NCBI GenBank assembly: GCA_964304625.1
Contig: OZ199840.1
Location: 10,044,001 to 10,108,000, forward strand
Source: Kudoa neothunni
Lineage: Eukaryota; Cnidaria
DNA length: 64,000 nucleotides
Direction: 5' to 3'
The notes beneath the pieces were generated by a model. That model was not told where the DNA came from. It saw only the letters and a list, made by a program, of their open reading frames with translations, and did no database searches. This document shows positions 24,001 through 35,540 of this stretch, piece after piece. How positions within the stretch are numbered: position 1 is the first letter of the stretch; every line of letters starts with the position of its first letter. The position numbers and the translations under genes are program-made.

Positions 24001-25140
24001 GTAAGTTTAAAAAAAATTTATTTTTAAAATTAAGTTAATTTACGTGAAAGTGCCTTGAGTCCTTAATGATGTAATTAATGAGAGTGCCTCATTGCATTCC
24101 AACTGTACATACATAGGATTTATATTGTTAAAGTTCATATTGGAGTTTTCATTTTCTTTCGGTACAGATACAAAAAATATTATACATTTTGTAAAATTAC
24201 GTATATATTCGTTAAACAGAATTAATCAATATCTATTCATGTATGTAACCGCAATATCCTGTATATATAGAAACATTTATAAGATTGTGTGCTTTCGAAA
24301 TCATTAATGTAGAATCTTTGTCGTTTAAAATATGTTAGTCATTAATGAGATTCCCATCACATTGTTTATGGAAACTTAGATGGTTAATATATTTATGCTA
24401 TAGCCTCCTAATGTTCTAAAATCATTAACTGGCTTTGGAAATATCCATCTTAATATAACAACATTCCGTTATATTATAAGGATTAATCATAAGATTATAA
24501 GGACGAAAAGAATACGTTAGAATTGACTCTTACAGGCACAACCAAGAAATAAAGACGATAAAACCAAAATTAATTTTGACATATCATAAATAACCTAAAT
24601 CTTTAATTAACAACATTTCTTTCCATAAGCGTATTTAATGAAATCATTGTTGTCTTTCACTAAATTTCTGTTCATTGATTCACCATACATCACATGTATT
24701 ATGTGCCAATAAACTCTTAAAATGGTTAATTTTTCCAACATTCACTAAGGCTCTTCATTTAAATAACTATAATTAACCAATGTCGTGAAATATTGTTTAC
24801 AACCTAATCCTTTTTAAGCAACCTATAAAGGTTTTCATTTGGAGCTGTAGATGGAATTACCGTTACCAATTAGATCTATTGGACATCATTTTTTATTATT
24901 AAAATAATTTCCCAACTTGCATTATAATGAAGAAAAAATTTCCAAATTGATTATTCATGCATCTCAACTTGAATATTAAAACTAATATGTACAACCGTAG
25001 TTTGTGATTTATTTTTTTGTGTGTAATTTTTAAACATTATATTCTGTTTTCATACTTAAAAAAGAATTAAATGTTTAAAAAATTGACTATTCATGACTTT
25101 AACAGTCAGCTTAGCTCTTCCGAGCACCGCCGGGCTGTCG
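24001..25140. other. AT-rich intergenic
   Basis: No feature was recognised, except that the end (about 25110-25140: GAGCACCGCCGGGCTGTCGA) is a small GC-rich block of the kind found at repeat ends. Confidence 0.4.
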
Positions 25141-25146
25141 AGCTAG

Positions 25147-26510
25147 TTTTGAAAAAAACACATAATTTGAGATTACAAGTTGTTACAATGATGGAATAAT
25201 GTGAGTTTCTATACGCATTCTAAAAACTATGTAAGATGTGTGTAGTGTTTTTAAATAATTAAACGTTTGGGATAACTTCTTAAATGGAAATTTTGTTCCA
25301 TTGGAATTCCTGAGGTGTGAAAATTTCTTTTTATCGAATATATCTATTGAGATTGAAATTATATTAGTATTTTCGATAAGTTTCTATATTTGATGAGATA
25401 ATTTTTTAAATAATGTTTAAGTTTTTAGTTACCTGATTATTGCCTATCCCCAGACCTTAAGATTAATATTCAAATCAATATACTGTTTTCTTTAGGCTCG
25501 CATTAATTTATTATGATATAAAAGCTGCATGAAAATATGCGACACCGCATTCTATACGTAGTTTTAAAATTTATATTCACGATTACTTTTGCGCAAAATA
25601 CAATCCCCTCTCAATCTCAATACGTGCCAAGTACGTTAATAAGAAACTATTCGTCTGTTGGATCTAACCGATTTTTTCAAAAAGTTTTCGTTAAACCAAG
25701 AATAATTTAATACAAATAAATTTGTTTGGCTAATCAAACAGTTCGTATTTTTAAAAAGGGGACACTCCTTAGAGAAAACCAATTGATATTTAAGCATCAG
25801 AGTAATTTTTCAAACCAAAAACATTTTTACATTTTAGACTTAATTTTATTTTGAGAATTTATTTTTATATTTGTGAACCAACAAGTATTTTTGTTAACAA
25901 GAAAAGTTTCATTTATTTAAAAGTCGTGAAATTATGTTAGAATAATGAATACGTAAGTTATCACTCACCGATTATTAAAACCTCATTAACATCCTTTATA
26001 AAATTTCAAAAAAGGAGTAACAATTAATATTTTTATTGCTGACGCACATTAGCTTGATTATATATTTTTTCTTATCGTTTGTAGACTAATCATACATTTT
26101 ATAACTAGAAGGTTTAATGTTTATCGTTAGGTTTTGGAAAGAACTGAAAGTCCTATTTAAATTACTTATTGATTCTGCTTAATAAATAAATGAACATTAA
26201 TCGTTAATTTAATTGCTCATAAAATTAAGGTAATTATATTTTTGGTCAATAATGTGTAAAATCTCGAACGTACTCATTAATTTCCTTCAATACCTCTTTT
26301 TATATTTGAATGAAAATTGTGCGCAATGATTTATTGTTCTAAATCATCACATTGCAAAAATTATGTCAAGCTTTAAAATGTATCAATTTAAATAGAAAAA
26401 TAAAATTTACAATGATTAACGTGCTAATTAGATTAACTCTTCCGTAAAATGTCTCCATTCAAAAATAAAATTAAAAGTTAAAATTTTCCATCACATTATA
26501 CCAAGCAGAG
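25147..26510 (+). repeat. Dispersed repeat R1, fullest copy
   Basis: This is the uninterrupted copy. It aligns with 4365-4903 joined to 6275-7017, and its last ~370 bp align reversed with 1-372. It supplies the pre-insertion (empty) site for the IS630-type element at about 25635. There is no long reading frame. Confidence 0.75.
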
Positions 26511-27700
26511 TTGGGCATAAAAGCTAGTATTTTATAACGACCACAAAAAAATGGCAACACATCATTGAGGAAAGGAAAGGTATGTTTATGTGTCAACCGA
26601 TCTATCTTAATTTATCAATTATACATTAAAAGAAAGAAAATCTACAATATAATTGATCAATATATGAAGTTATTACATAACTAGATTTTTAACCTAGAAA
26701 AAGATGAAATTGATACTCTAGTGCACATGCACGCGCCAATTTTACTCCGGTAAAACATGCCAGATGGGAAACAAGATTCATAGAAAAGTAAGCATATATT
26801 AAATTCAAGAGATTTTGAATTTGACCCAAAAATATTCAGGATAATTAACAAAAGTCATTGATTAAAATTATTTATAAAGAAATCTCAATTTGTATTAAAA
26901 TATTCTTAACGTTCCTTACAGAATAAAAACGATGTCATATCTAAAGTACAAAAAAATTTTATCGTTTTTAAAAACGGCTTAAAAAATTATGTTGATCATG
27001 GGACTCAAATTTAAATGGCGAATATTCGCCGGAATTAATCAGCAACGCGCCCTCGCCGATTTTAAATGGAGCAGTTGCTGCTGATGCAATAAAGAAAACA
27101 ATAGAGATAATACAATATTATTTGTATAATTATTCTAAACACCAATTATATATACGTGCGATATTTTTGACGTAAAAATTGTCATAATAAAGGTGATAAT
27201 TTCGACATATTGATTTGTTCATAATTTTCATTGGTTTTTTCATACGTTTTGGAGTTTGGACGTGATAATTGGTAAATTATTTCTTGTTCGGGGATTCTTT
27301 GTTGTTCTTTTAACATTTTTGTGAATTTTTAAATTCCGAAATGATGCTGAGAAAATTTAGAGGTGAAATGTCTGTTAGATATTTCGGTTTAATTTGAAGT
27401 CCATTAAACATTTTAAAATATCCTAACACATGCATTCCAAGATTCTATTGGAAATTTTGGATTGTAAATAAAGGTTTTTTCAAAATAATTAGAGAATGTT
27501 GGCATATTCTATTTTATTTGATTTTTCTTATAATTTCATATATTCATCTTCGACATGATGAATGAGAACAAATGCAAGCGAAGTTATACTTTTAATAAAA
27601 TGTTTAAAGTTATCGGTTTTTTCCTCATATTCTCCAGAAAAGCCGAGTTTTTGGATTTTTCTATATACACATTGTCAAAAATTGAAAAAAGCATAAATAA
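26511..27700. other. AT-rich intergenic, nothing recognised
   Basis: No reading frame or repeat boundary could be supported. Confidence 0.4.
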
Positions 27701-27711
27701 ACATCACATTT

Positions 27712-28490
27712 TCATGCTTTTTTAAAAGTATTGTATTCCTCAATTTCAAAATCGATTATCACATAACTTGGTAGTTCCATCTTACCTTTATCTTTGATTA
27801 TTTGAATTATTTTGTCATATGTTTGTTGTGTTTTGTTGGACGTGAGGGGAAATTTTGTTGAAAACTGAGCCATGAATGACATAAAGTTGGGTAAAATTGT
27901 TTGGTGCCACTCTGAATGTTCCATCGGCCATCCGATAATTTGATGATTTTAAATGGATTAAATTTTTTTCTGTTGAAAATATTATTATTCGGTTGTTATC
28001 TGTAGATCAGGAATCGTAGAGGCAAAATGGTTCGTTTCGCAACGTTAACAATGAATTGTAATTTTCAGGAACTGGAGAGGTATCGATGTTGTCTCTTTAT
28101 ATTGCAGTCTGAATATTTTTATATAATGATTTGTTTGATATAATTGGTAAATTATTAATATTTTCGTCAATGAAAACTAGAATATAAACGTTTGATGTTG
28201 AATAAACGGTTGTTTTGGTTACATTTTTGATTTTATCATATAATAGTTGTTTTTTTATATCCTCATTGTTAGTAATACGGTTGTGGAAGTACAATTCATC
28301 GATATTGTTTATATTATTGAATGGATAAGATCTTAAACTTCCTTTGCATTTTCGAATTTGACATCGACAATATTAAAATTTCTCATTGCTATAATCTTTT
28401 AAATAGAAATAACCTTCGTATAAAAGCATGTCATTTTTTTTTAGATTTAAGTATTTTAAATTCAGGAACGGAATTTTCCGCCATATTTAT
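27712..28490 (-). pseudogene. FLYWCH-finger/MULE transposase relic
   Basis: On the minus strand, about 28490-28330 gives a FLYWCH-type finger (LLYEGYFYLKDYSNEKF, stop, YCRCQIRKCKG). Next, 28294-28097 reads YFHNRITNNEDIKKQLLYDK and later SNKSLYKNIQTAI, the usual linker of these transposases. 27924-27712 gives MEHSEWHQTILPNF then PSYVIIDFEIEEYNTFKKA, matching the DFE segment of the MULE DDE core. Frames differ between parts and stops interrupt the finger. No ends were identified. This is a different MULE lineage from the ZSWIM type at 741-3800. Confidence 0.6.
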
Positions 28491-28499
28491 TATATTGTC

Positions 28500-29140
28500 G
28501 TGTGTAGATGTGGACGCAACGGATAAATTCCGACAAAAATTTGTCATATTGACTCAAATTATCTAATGATTAAATTATCCAAAGTAATGGATGGATGTCT
28601 TACGTCATATTTAACAGGTTAATCAACATTTCGTTCAAAAATATTAACCATTAAAAATAAAAAAATACATTAGATTTTATATTGTCTTATTTCCTCCATT
28701 ATGTATTAATTCATTGATATTAATTCTTTTATCGATTAAACACGTTTTCAGCGTTCCACAAAGAACGGAACTCTCGCAACATTTCAGTTATGAAATCAAA
28801 ATAAAAATTACTTTTTAGAAACGGTTAATTTGTTGAAGTTACTTTAAACATATAGAACCTGCTACCATTAATTATCAAGATTCATCCGACAATGAGTATA
28901 AAATTGTCGGAAACTTCATTGTTATTAATGTTCAAATATTCCCATTAATTTAGAAATTCTAAATTGATTCTAAAATTTTAAAAGTAATTTAAAAAAATTT
29001 AATTTGGTAATCATTTTAAAAAATTAGAGGTTTTGTTTAATTTTATAAAGTGGAATGTGGACTGACGATTATTTGGAATAGACTGAGAACTCTAAGCCAT
29101 ATTCAAAATATATTTACGACTTAAAGCTTTAGTTACTCAA
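28500..29140. other. AT-rich intergenic
   Basis: No feature recognised. Confidence 0.4.
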
Positions 29141-29149
29141 ATCATTTTA

Positions 29150-29630
29150 TGTTTATGAATTAACTTATTATATTTTTTAAAAATTGAATTTTGATTATTC
29201 AAATAAAACAGCCGTTGAAATAATCAATAAATTTTTCATGATCGGACAACTTTCGAAGGTATTCTCCCTACGCAATTAATTGGATCATCTACGTTATAAT
29301 AATTAAAGTAGCGCAAAATTTAGAAGCTCATTTTTTAATAACAAATTAGCCCTTATAATTGCATGCATTAAGGTTCGTTATTTTATAGTGCTTTTGATTC
29401 CTCATAGATATTTGTAGTATCGACACCTAATCGAAAAATTTTAACAAAGTATTAACTATAATTTTTAAATGTTTCTAAATTCATTCATTTAAACTCTTTA
29501 TTATAAACAAGTTATACTTTCGTTTTATGAATACGTCGGATATTGTAAATAGTAGCGATCTCCTTCAACCACTAAGACAATATATAAGTTTATTTTAATC
29601 TTATTTTAAGTCATATATAGATTTTTCACT
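29150..29630 (+). promoter_or_regulatory. 5' flank shared by Kunitz genes 1 and 3
   Basis: Resembles 57515-57928, including a stretch around TTTTTCATGATCGGA. The last ~24 bases before and over the start codon (ATATATAGATTTTTCACT then ATG) are identical in the two genes. This is duplicated upstream DNA that could hold the promoter. No individual factor site can be named. Confidence 0.5.
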
Positions 29631-30909
29631 ATGATAAGACGTTGTTTTGAATTTATTTGCGTTTTGCAACTTTTGACTCACAATATCACCACATGTACAA
29701 AATAATAATATATAAATTTCTGATATTCTTTTAGTCAAAGCATTTGATTCTTATAAACTGGACTCCGGTGAGTTCCCTTTTCAACCCGATGGCAGCACCA
29801 ATGTTACAAAAATCCTTACCAGATTCTACGTGAAGGAAGATGGCACTTGCGCAAAGTTTTACTATAAAGGGAGTGGTGGTAATTCCAATAACTTTGGTAC
29901 TGAACATGAGTGCATGGATCATTGTAATTATTATTAACTTTGATAGATTGTTATTTTGTATTTTAGTAAAAGATCTTAGTAAATGGGAAACTCTCCAGGG
30001 CTGTAAAGAAGGATATATTGCGAAAGGTCCGTGCACCAAGAAGACCATCACTAAATGGGGTTATGCAGCTAGCACTGGAAGATGCACACAATTTGATTAT
30101 GGTGGTTGCGGTGGTAACAATAATCGATTTGGCAATGAAGATGATTGTAAAAGAGCATGCGAAGGTAATATTATTATGAATTAGTATTATTCAATTCTTT
30201 TTAGTGGATGATGAAAAAGCCCCTAATAAATATGATTGTGAACTTCCGCCGAAATATCCCATAAGTGATGAGGTGAAAATTGTAATAGTGAAATCACAAG
30301 ACGACTCACAAACAAAGTGTCATTATGCTATAGTTGATAAAGCAGAAACCAGAGGAATATTCCCTTCTTTCAGCAAGTGTCTTTCAACTTGCTATGGTAT
30401 ATTACGTATAATTATGCATACAATATTTTATTTTTTAGCAGAAAATGAGCTGATTAATGCATGCAAAAAGCAAGAACCACATCAAGAAAATAGTGGGTCT
30501 GATGTGGTTGTAAAGTTTTACTATGATAATTCGAAAAAAACGTGTTTGACATTCCTTACAAAAGGAACCAATTCAGTATTTGACGGAGAGAAAAATCGCT
30601 TCAATACAGAAGAAGAATGTATGAGTTACTGCCCAGTTGCTGAAGGTAAAAATATCAAACAAATAAAAAACCATTGATCAAAAATTAGATAAAATAAAAG
30701 AGATGACTTATCATGTATCAAAGGATATTTGCAATCTAACAGAAGTGCCCGTAGTATCAGGATCACTATCAGGGGTTAATAAATGGTACCACTCTAAAAG
30801 TGCCGACATTTCAACGTGTACAAGCATAACTCATGGGGGAGTTGGAGACATTACAAGCTTCTTTGATACAGAAGCTGAATGCAATGATTTGTGCGGAAAC
30901 ACGGAATAA
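29631..30909 (+). CDS. Kunitz gene 1: secreted five-module Kunitz protein
   Basis: Predicted 356 residues. Exons: 29631-29694, 29735-29923, 29967-30164, 30205-30396, 30439-30645, 30689-30909 (1071 bp). Introns are 40-43 bp, all phase 1. Exon 1 is a signal peptide (MIRRCFEFICVLQLLTHN). Each later exon is one module. Module 2 (residues about 85-150) is a complete Kunitz/BPTI domain with six cysteines (QGCKEG, KGPCTKK, GRCTQFDYGGCGGNNNRF, DDCKRAC) and threonine at the P1 position. Module 1 keeps only the C3 and C5 equivalents and ends DHL instead of DHC. Modules 3-5 keep four cysteines, lacking the C2-C4 pair next to the reactive loop. Such proteins are secreted serine-protease inhibitors. With P1 Thr, trypsin-type specificity is not expected. 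Modules other than 2 are probably not inhibitory. Confidence 0.9.
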
Positions 30910-31520
30910 ACCACATTTAATGTTTATTCTAGTGATTTTATTTATCATGAAAAAATATTATAAACGACCTTCTAAGTATTTTTATTTTCTGTAAATTATT
31001 TGGCGTCTTAGATATTAGATAAAATATAGAATAAAAATGTTGGTATTACCTTTATTATTATATATACTCAATATAATTATTCATATAGGTTTTAAAATAT
31101 TTTCCGATAAAAATATGCCATTAATTTTATTAAAAATAAAATTAATAAGCTAAGGTTACATACTTCTTTTAGTACACCAGAAATAATCAACATCCAGCCT
31201 GATTTGACAATGACTCGTTGATCAGTGAACTTAAATGTTGGTTAGTAAAAATTCACATAGTTAATAGTTTTAAGTTTATTTATAAACATTTTAACATTAG
31301 GTATATCGCCGATTTAACATTTTAAACAAAAAAAATTACATTCACAACGGAGAATAAGATACATTAATTTTAGGTAAAATATCTCCTTGCTCTCATAGAA
31401 ACAAAAACCTTTATTAGTTTTGTAAAATTATATATTTTAAACTTTTATCTGAATTATAAATATGCGAAAAAATACAATTGATACATTAAACAAACTATAT
31501 AATTAGAAACTGTAATTTTC
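30910..31520 (+). repeat. 3' flank duplicated between Kunitz genes 1 and 2
   Basis: Aligns with about 41027-41640, including ACCAGAAATAATCAACATC in both. The gene duplication therefore included about 600 bp downstream. No poly(A) site is assigned with confidence. Confidence 0.6.
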
Positions 31521-31829
31521 GACGACTATTTTAAAAAAATTCGACGAATAAAATCGATGCCTATTTACCTGGCGCGTGCACATCATAAAACTTTATTATG
31601 CGGCTAAATGTCAATGACATAAACATGAATATACTTTTTTATAAACTTTTCCTTTAGAATATAATATTTAAAGTATTCTCATTCGTTCAAACGCTAGTTT
31701 CAATGTATAACTTTCGAGAAAATGCTTTAATTTTGAGAAACTTCTTTTCACGGCTGTAGGTGATAGCGATGTATGCATTAAATTTTAGTCTACCCTAGAC
31801 AATATGAAATACTTAGATTTGTTTAATCT

Positions 31830-32057
31830 CTAAAATCCAGGACCTATCATTTCATCATTTCTATGGAGTGAGAGTCTCAACAACTCTTTCTGTGGAATTT
31901 CACGTTGATCCACGCTGAAAAATTTTGGTATATTTTTTAGATCAATTTCCTCATTTGAATCTATTTGTTCGGCTATATAATTGTCAAGTCGTGTGCTTTT
32001 TCGGTCCTTAATAAAAGGAGGAATGATCGACAAATTATCTCGATTTAAACCGAACAA
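31830..32057 (-). CDS. Unrecognised 75-codon reading frame, coding-like
   Basis: A minus-strand frame of balanced composition (FGLNRDNLSIIPPFIKDRK ... QKELLRLSLHRNDEMIGPGF, stop TAG). It is unusual beside the low-complexity frames around it and might be the last exon of a gene or a transposon relic. No upstream acceptor or further exon was found. The family is not recognised. Confidence 0.2.
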   Translation of the reverse strand: MFGLNRDNLSIIPPFIKDRKSTRLDNYIAEQIDSNEEIDLKNIPKFFSVDQREIPQKELLRLSLHRNDEMIGPGF

Positions 32058-32139
32058 TGTAGAAATATTTTATAAAATCCGGCGCTTTTCGATGTTTATC
32101 ATTTTTAATCGAAAATTCCGGCCTCCATCAGATCTACAT

Positions 32140-32225
32140 ATATAAAGTTGTAGTGTCTGTGTGTGTACGCACAAATCTTCACCTTATACAAGGACTTTTT
32201 CTACATAGTTATTCTTTTAGTATAT
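32140..32225 (+). repeat. R2 5'-end fragment
   Basis: ACATATATAAAG then a GTGTCTGTGTGTGT run matches the left end of R2. It lies in opposite orientation to the copy starting at 32485. Confidence 0.5.
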
Positions 32226-32484
32226 TTCAAAAAACAACAATTGGGGTTCCTAAAATACCCCGTCCGTTCCATAAGGGTTAATATCAAAAATAATTTATTA
32301 TAATTAATCCAGTCATACCTATCATTAAATGTCCAATAAATTTCATAATAATTTTAAAAAAAAAATCAGGATTAATGTCCGAATTAATTATAATTTTTAT
32401 CGGAAAATGCCGTCATTACTTACTTTTTTAACCGAAATAATAGTTGTATTTTAAGTAGTATTTTGCTTTTTATTTTTATATAAT

Positions 32485-33590
32485 ACTAGCGCGAACTACC
32501 CCTCGTTGCTTGGAGGAGATTTCGCCTAGAAACGTTTTTTAATAGTATTCAAAAAATATATTGAAGTTTTGAATTAACCCATAGAAACAAAATAACTAAA
32601 TATTTTTAAGCAACATACTTTAACGACTTGGACTAGCGAAATTAAAATTATTTTTTCATTTCTGTAAAGGAGTGTTCCAATCCCAGAGTTCATTTAAAAA
32701 TTTCGTGGTTCGGCACTAACGCTAAATAATTTAAGGTCAGCGACATCATCGTATTTTTTTAATTTTCGAATTGCTTAAATCCCGCCAGAGTATTATCTAA
32801 AACGTTATTTTTTGGCCCAGCTCAGAAAGTTCGTGCACAACTATTCATGGGAGATAAATAAATTATAAAGATATAAGAAAACATTAATGTGCTTTTTCTC
32901 ACGAACAGCCACATATCGCGCCAATATAAACACAATTAATTAAAATAATTTAGTGAAATAGTAATAAAACCATCTGCATTGAATTTAATCACGGAAAGTG
33001 AAACTTAGCGGATGATTTCAATGAAACCTACGGAAGCCGTATTTCCATTATAACGCTTCAATCAATGTAATTTTAACGTTCTCCACAAAATTGTTATTCA
33101 TGAAACATACATAGATTTTTTATCACAACTCAAACCATTAATGGAACTTTCAAAATGTGTTTATCAAGTCAAATACGTTAAAACTCCACAAATAAGAAAT
33201 TAATCTGCATGAAGGCCTAAATTTATACACTAAATTTATATACGAAATGAGATAGCAGCAGTTGACCAACATTTGATAGATCATATAATGGGGAAAATTA
33301 ATTTCAACCAACCATCAACAGGTCAAACGCAGGTGTTAATCTTATTGTTAAACTCAAATAATCCAATAAACAAACAATGAATCGACAAAATCACCATTTT
33401 TCAAACACTTAAGGGGACATTTTGTAGTGTGAAAACGTTTTACAGATTTTTTGAACCATTGTGATTTTTAAAAAATTTCATAAATATCTCTTTATAAGGA
33501 AAAAATATTGACGCACATGTGTACTTACTGACACACACACACACACACACACAAGGACACTTCAGCTTTACATATATAAGTAGATAGTAG
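32485..33590 (-). repeat. Dispersed repeat R2, near-complete copy
   Basis: Reverse-complement copy of 22488-23655, running from a CGCTAGTA-like end (32488) to the (AC)n and TATATAA end (33590). Non-coding. Confidence 0.7.
33535..33553. repeat. (AC)n microsatellite
   Basis: An uninterrupted CA dinucleotide run at the R2 end. Confidence 0.9.
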
Positions 33591-34326
33591 ATGTATAGTT
33601 TTATGTATAGAATAGAGGTGGTAATACATTTGTATCATCATTCAGTCAGTTAATACTCAACCAACTTTGGTTTAAATTATTTATAAACATAATTTGAATG
33701 CGTTTATTAGTTTCTGTGAGGTGCGAAATAAATCATTTAAAAATTATTAAATATTCTTGTAATAAAAATTTCTTATTTTTAGACTTTTTGTGAAATATAC
33801 TTCATGTAAAAATGATCTTTTAGATTGTTTTCTTTTAATAAAAAAATGGTTATAATTTTAATCTTCTTAGGATACAAATGGTTTTTTAGTAACAACTTAT
33901 TATATTTAAAGAATGAATTATTAAATATGTTATACATATAGATGAAGTTTTTTGAGTACTATACTTTGTGCAGATATTATTAGAGTACTTATTTAGGGTA
34001 TGGTTAAATTCTTGTTAACCCTCTAAGCTACAAAAAAAAATACCACCCTCCAACCAACTTAGGGTAAATATCATCCCAGACTTTTTTGCTTAAATTTCGT
34101 TTAAAAATTATTTTAATTTGACTTGCAAATTTTTAAAAAATTCTATTGTAAGGATTTGGAGAAAACCTGAAATTACTGCATTAAATAATCTCACTCGATT
34201 AGTTTCGGTTATGTATCGTACGTTTCCGGAATAAATAAAACTAAGACAATACTATCAAACAACCATAAAACGACATTTTTGAAACAAAATAAACTTTACA
34301 AAATAATAAAAAAATGAGAATTTAGC

Positions 34327-35540
34327 CTAAGCACAATCTGTACATTTATTCGAAGAATGAAATTTGCAGTAGAATTTATTACAACTGAAACATTTATTGG
34401 ATGTTTTTTTGTCATTTTTGATAGGAAAAACACGAAACGTCCTTGTTTTATTTTTGATGTTTTTATTTATTTTCATGTTACCGTTCATCAACGATTGGTA
34501 CAGGATGTCGACCATTTCCTTCGAAAAAATGCGCCTTAATTTCGTTTTATCATTTTATACAATGGGTAAAGTGTGGTTCGTAGTGACGTGTAGTTCGTAA
34601 TTTGAGAAAATGTTACAAAATTAACGTACATGTAAGCTTATAATAAGTTATTTATTTCTCAAGCTATTTAAAAACATATATCTGCTCGTTAAGAACATAA
34701 AAAAATATTTATAAATTAATTAGATTTTTTATGGATTATTTTGTAGTGATGTGCGGTTCATAACCTATCAAGTGCGTTAACATTTTCGTTTTCGATTAGT
34801 GGCGAAATGGCGGACTGAAATAAAAATTGAGTGAGGATATTTAAACAGAAACACGAAACAATAAAGTTTTTCCAAAACCAGCGAAAACGTGGAGCGGAAA
34901 CAATATTGGAAATGACGCCAGTATTAATGATTTTATAAGTGATGGTAACTATAACAGGAATGACAAGTTTCGTAAATCTGGCGATAGGGAACGAAAAATT
35001 ATTCCATTCAAAATTGCCTCTCTCTCATTTGTCTGATTTAAGACATTATTTGAAATATCAAGGTTGAAATAGTTATAAACTGCAAACGGATAATGGACAA
35101 GAAGTATACAATATAATTGTCAGAAAACGTAAACATATCACTATAACTGAGAAATTTCCTTCAAAATAATTTATCATTGTAGTTGATTTAACGTATTTAT
35201 CCCTCCGCAATGTTACGCGCGCAATCTTAGAAATTACGAACCACACGTACTATCTGTGTAGTTCGTAGTTTTTTTTGACCCCAAGGGGATTAAGAATCAC
35301 CCCTCACTCACTATATATGTTACTGTATAACGCAAAAGCATTTATTAATCATAAGTCGACTATATCGAAAAATATGACCATGGGCCATTTCCTGTTAAAC
35401 CATCTTACAGAGACACACGACAACATTCTGTCAACAATGTCCACTCCCCCTTTGTTTGGTCGTACCACAATATTTTTTGGGGCTTTTTCTTTTCACATTC
35501 ACTAAAAATGTTCGTGTTAATAGTCCCAGTTGACAAAAGA
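34327..35540 (-). pseudogene. piggyBac transposase, C-terminal half, interrupted
   Basis: Minus strand. About 35500-35280 encodes PKNIVVRPNKGGVDIVDRML then RWFNRKWPMVIFFDIVD, the conserved block holding the third catalytic aspartate, then INAFALYSN. After an insertion the protein resumes near 34555 with TKLRRIFSKEMVDILYQSL. It ends with the cysteine/histidine-rich finger typical of the family (CFSCNKFYCKFHSSNKCTDC, stop at 34327). Stops occur within the block. The N-terminal half (up to about 36000) was not readable. Confidence 0.7.
34575..35265. mobile_element. MITE-like insertion inside the piggyBac transposase
   Basis: About 690 bp that splits the transposase reading. Its ends carry inverted versions of GTGTRGTTCGTAATTT, plus a directly repeated ACTACGAACYACAC outside. 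It has no coding capacity. The family and exact ends are uncertain. Confidence 0.4.

Noticed and set aside
28321-28566. 81-codon plus-strand frame
   Set aside because: Its complement encodes the FLYWCH-finger relic, which explains the open frame.
29731-30051. Minus-strand frame over Kunitz gene 1 and its equivalents at 36476-36814 and 58051-58341
   Set aside because: The same antisense frame recurs in all three paralogues simply because the plus-strand exons are conserved.
33535-33600. Tandem repeats considered as a CRISPR-like array or telomeric tract
   Set aside because: A simple (AC)n run at the end of a dispersed repeat, with no spacer structure and no telomere unit.
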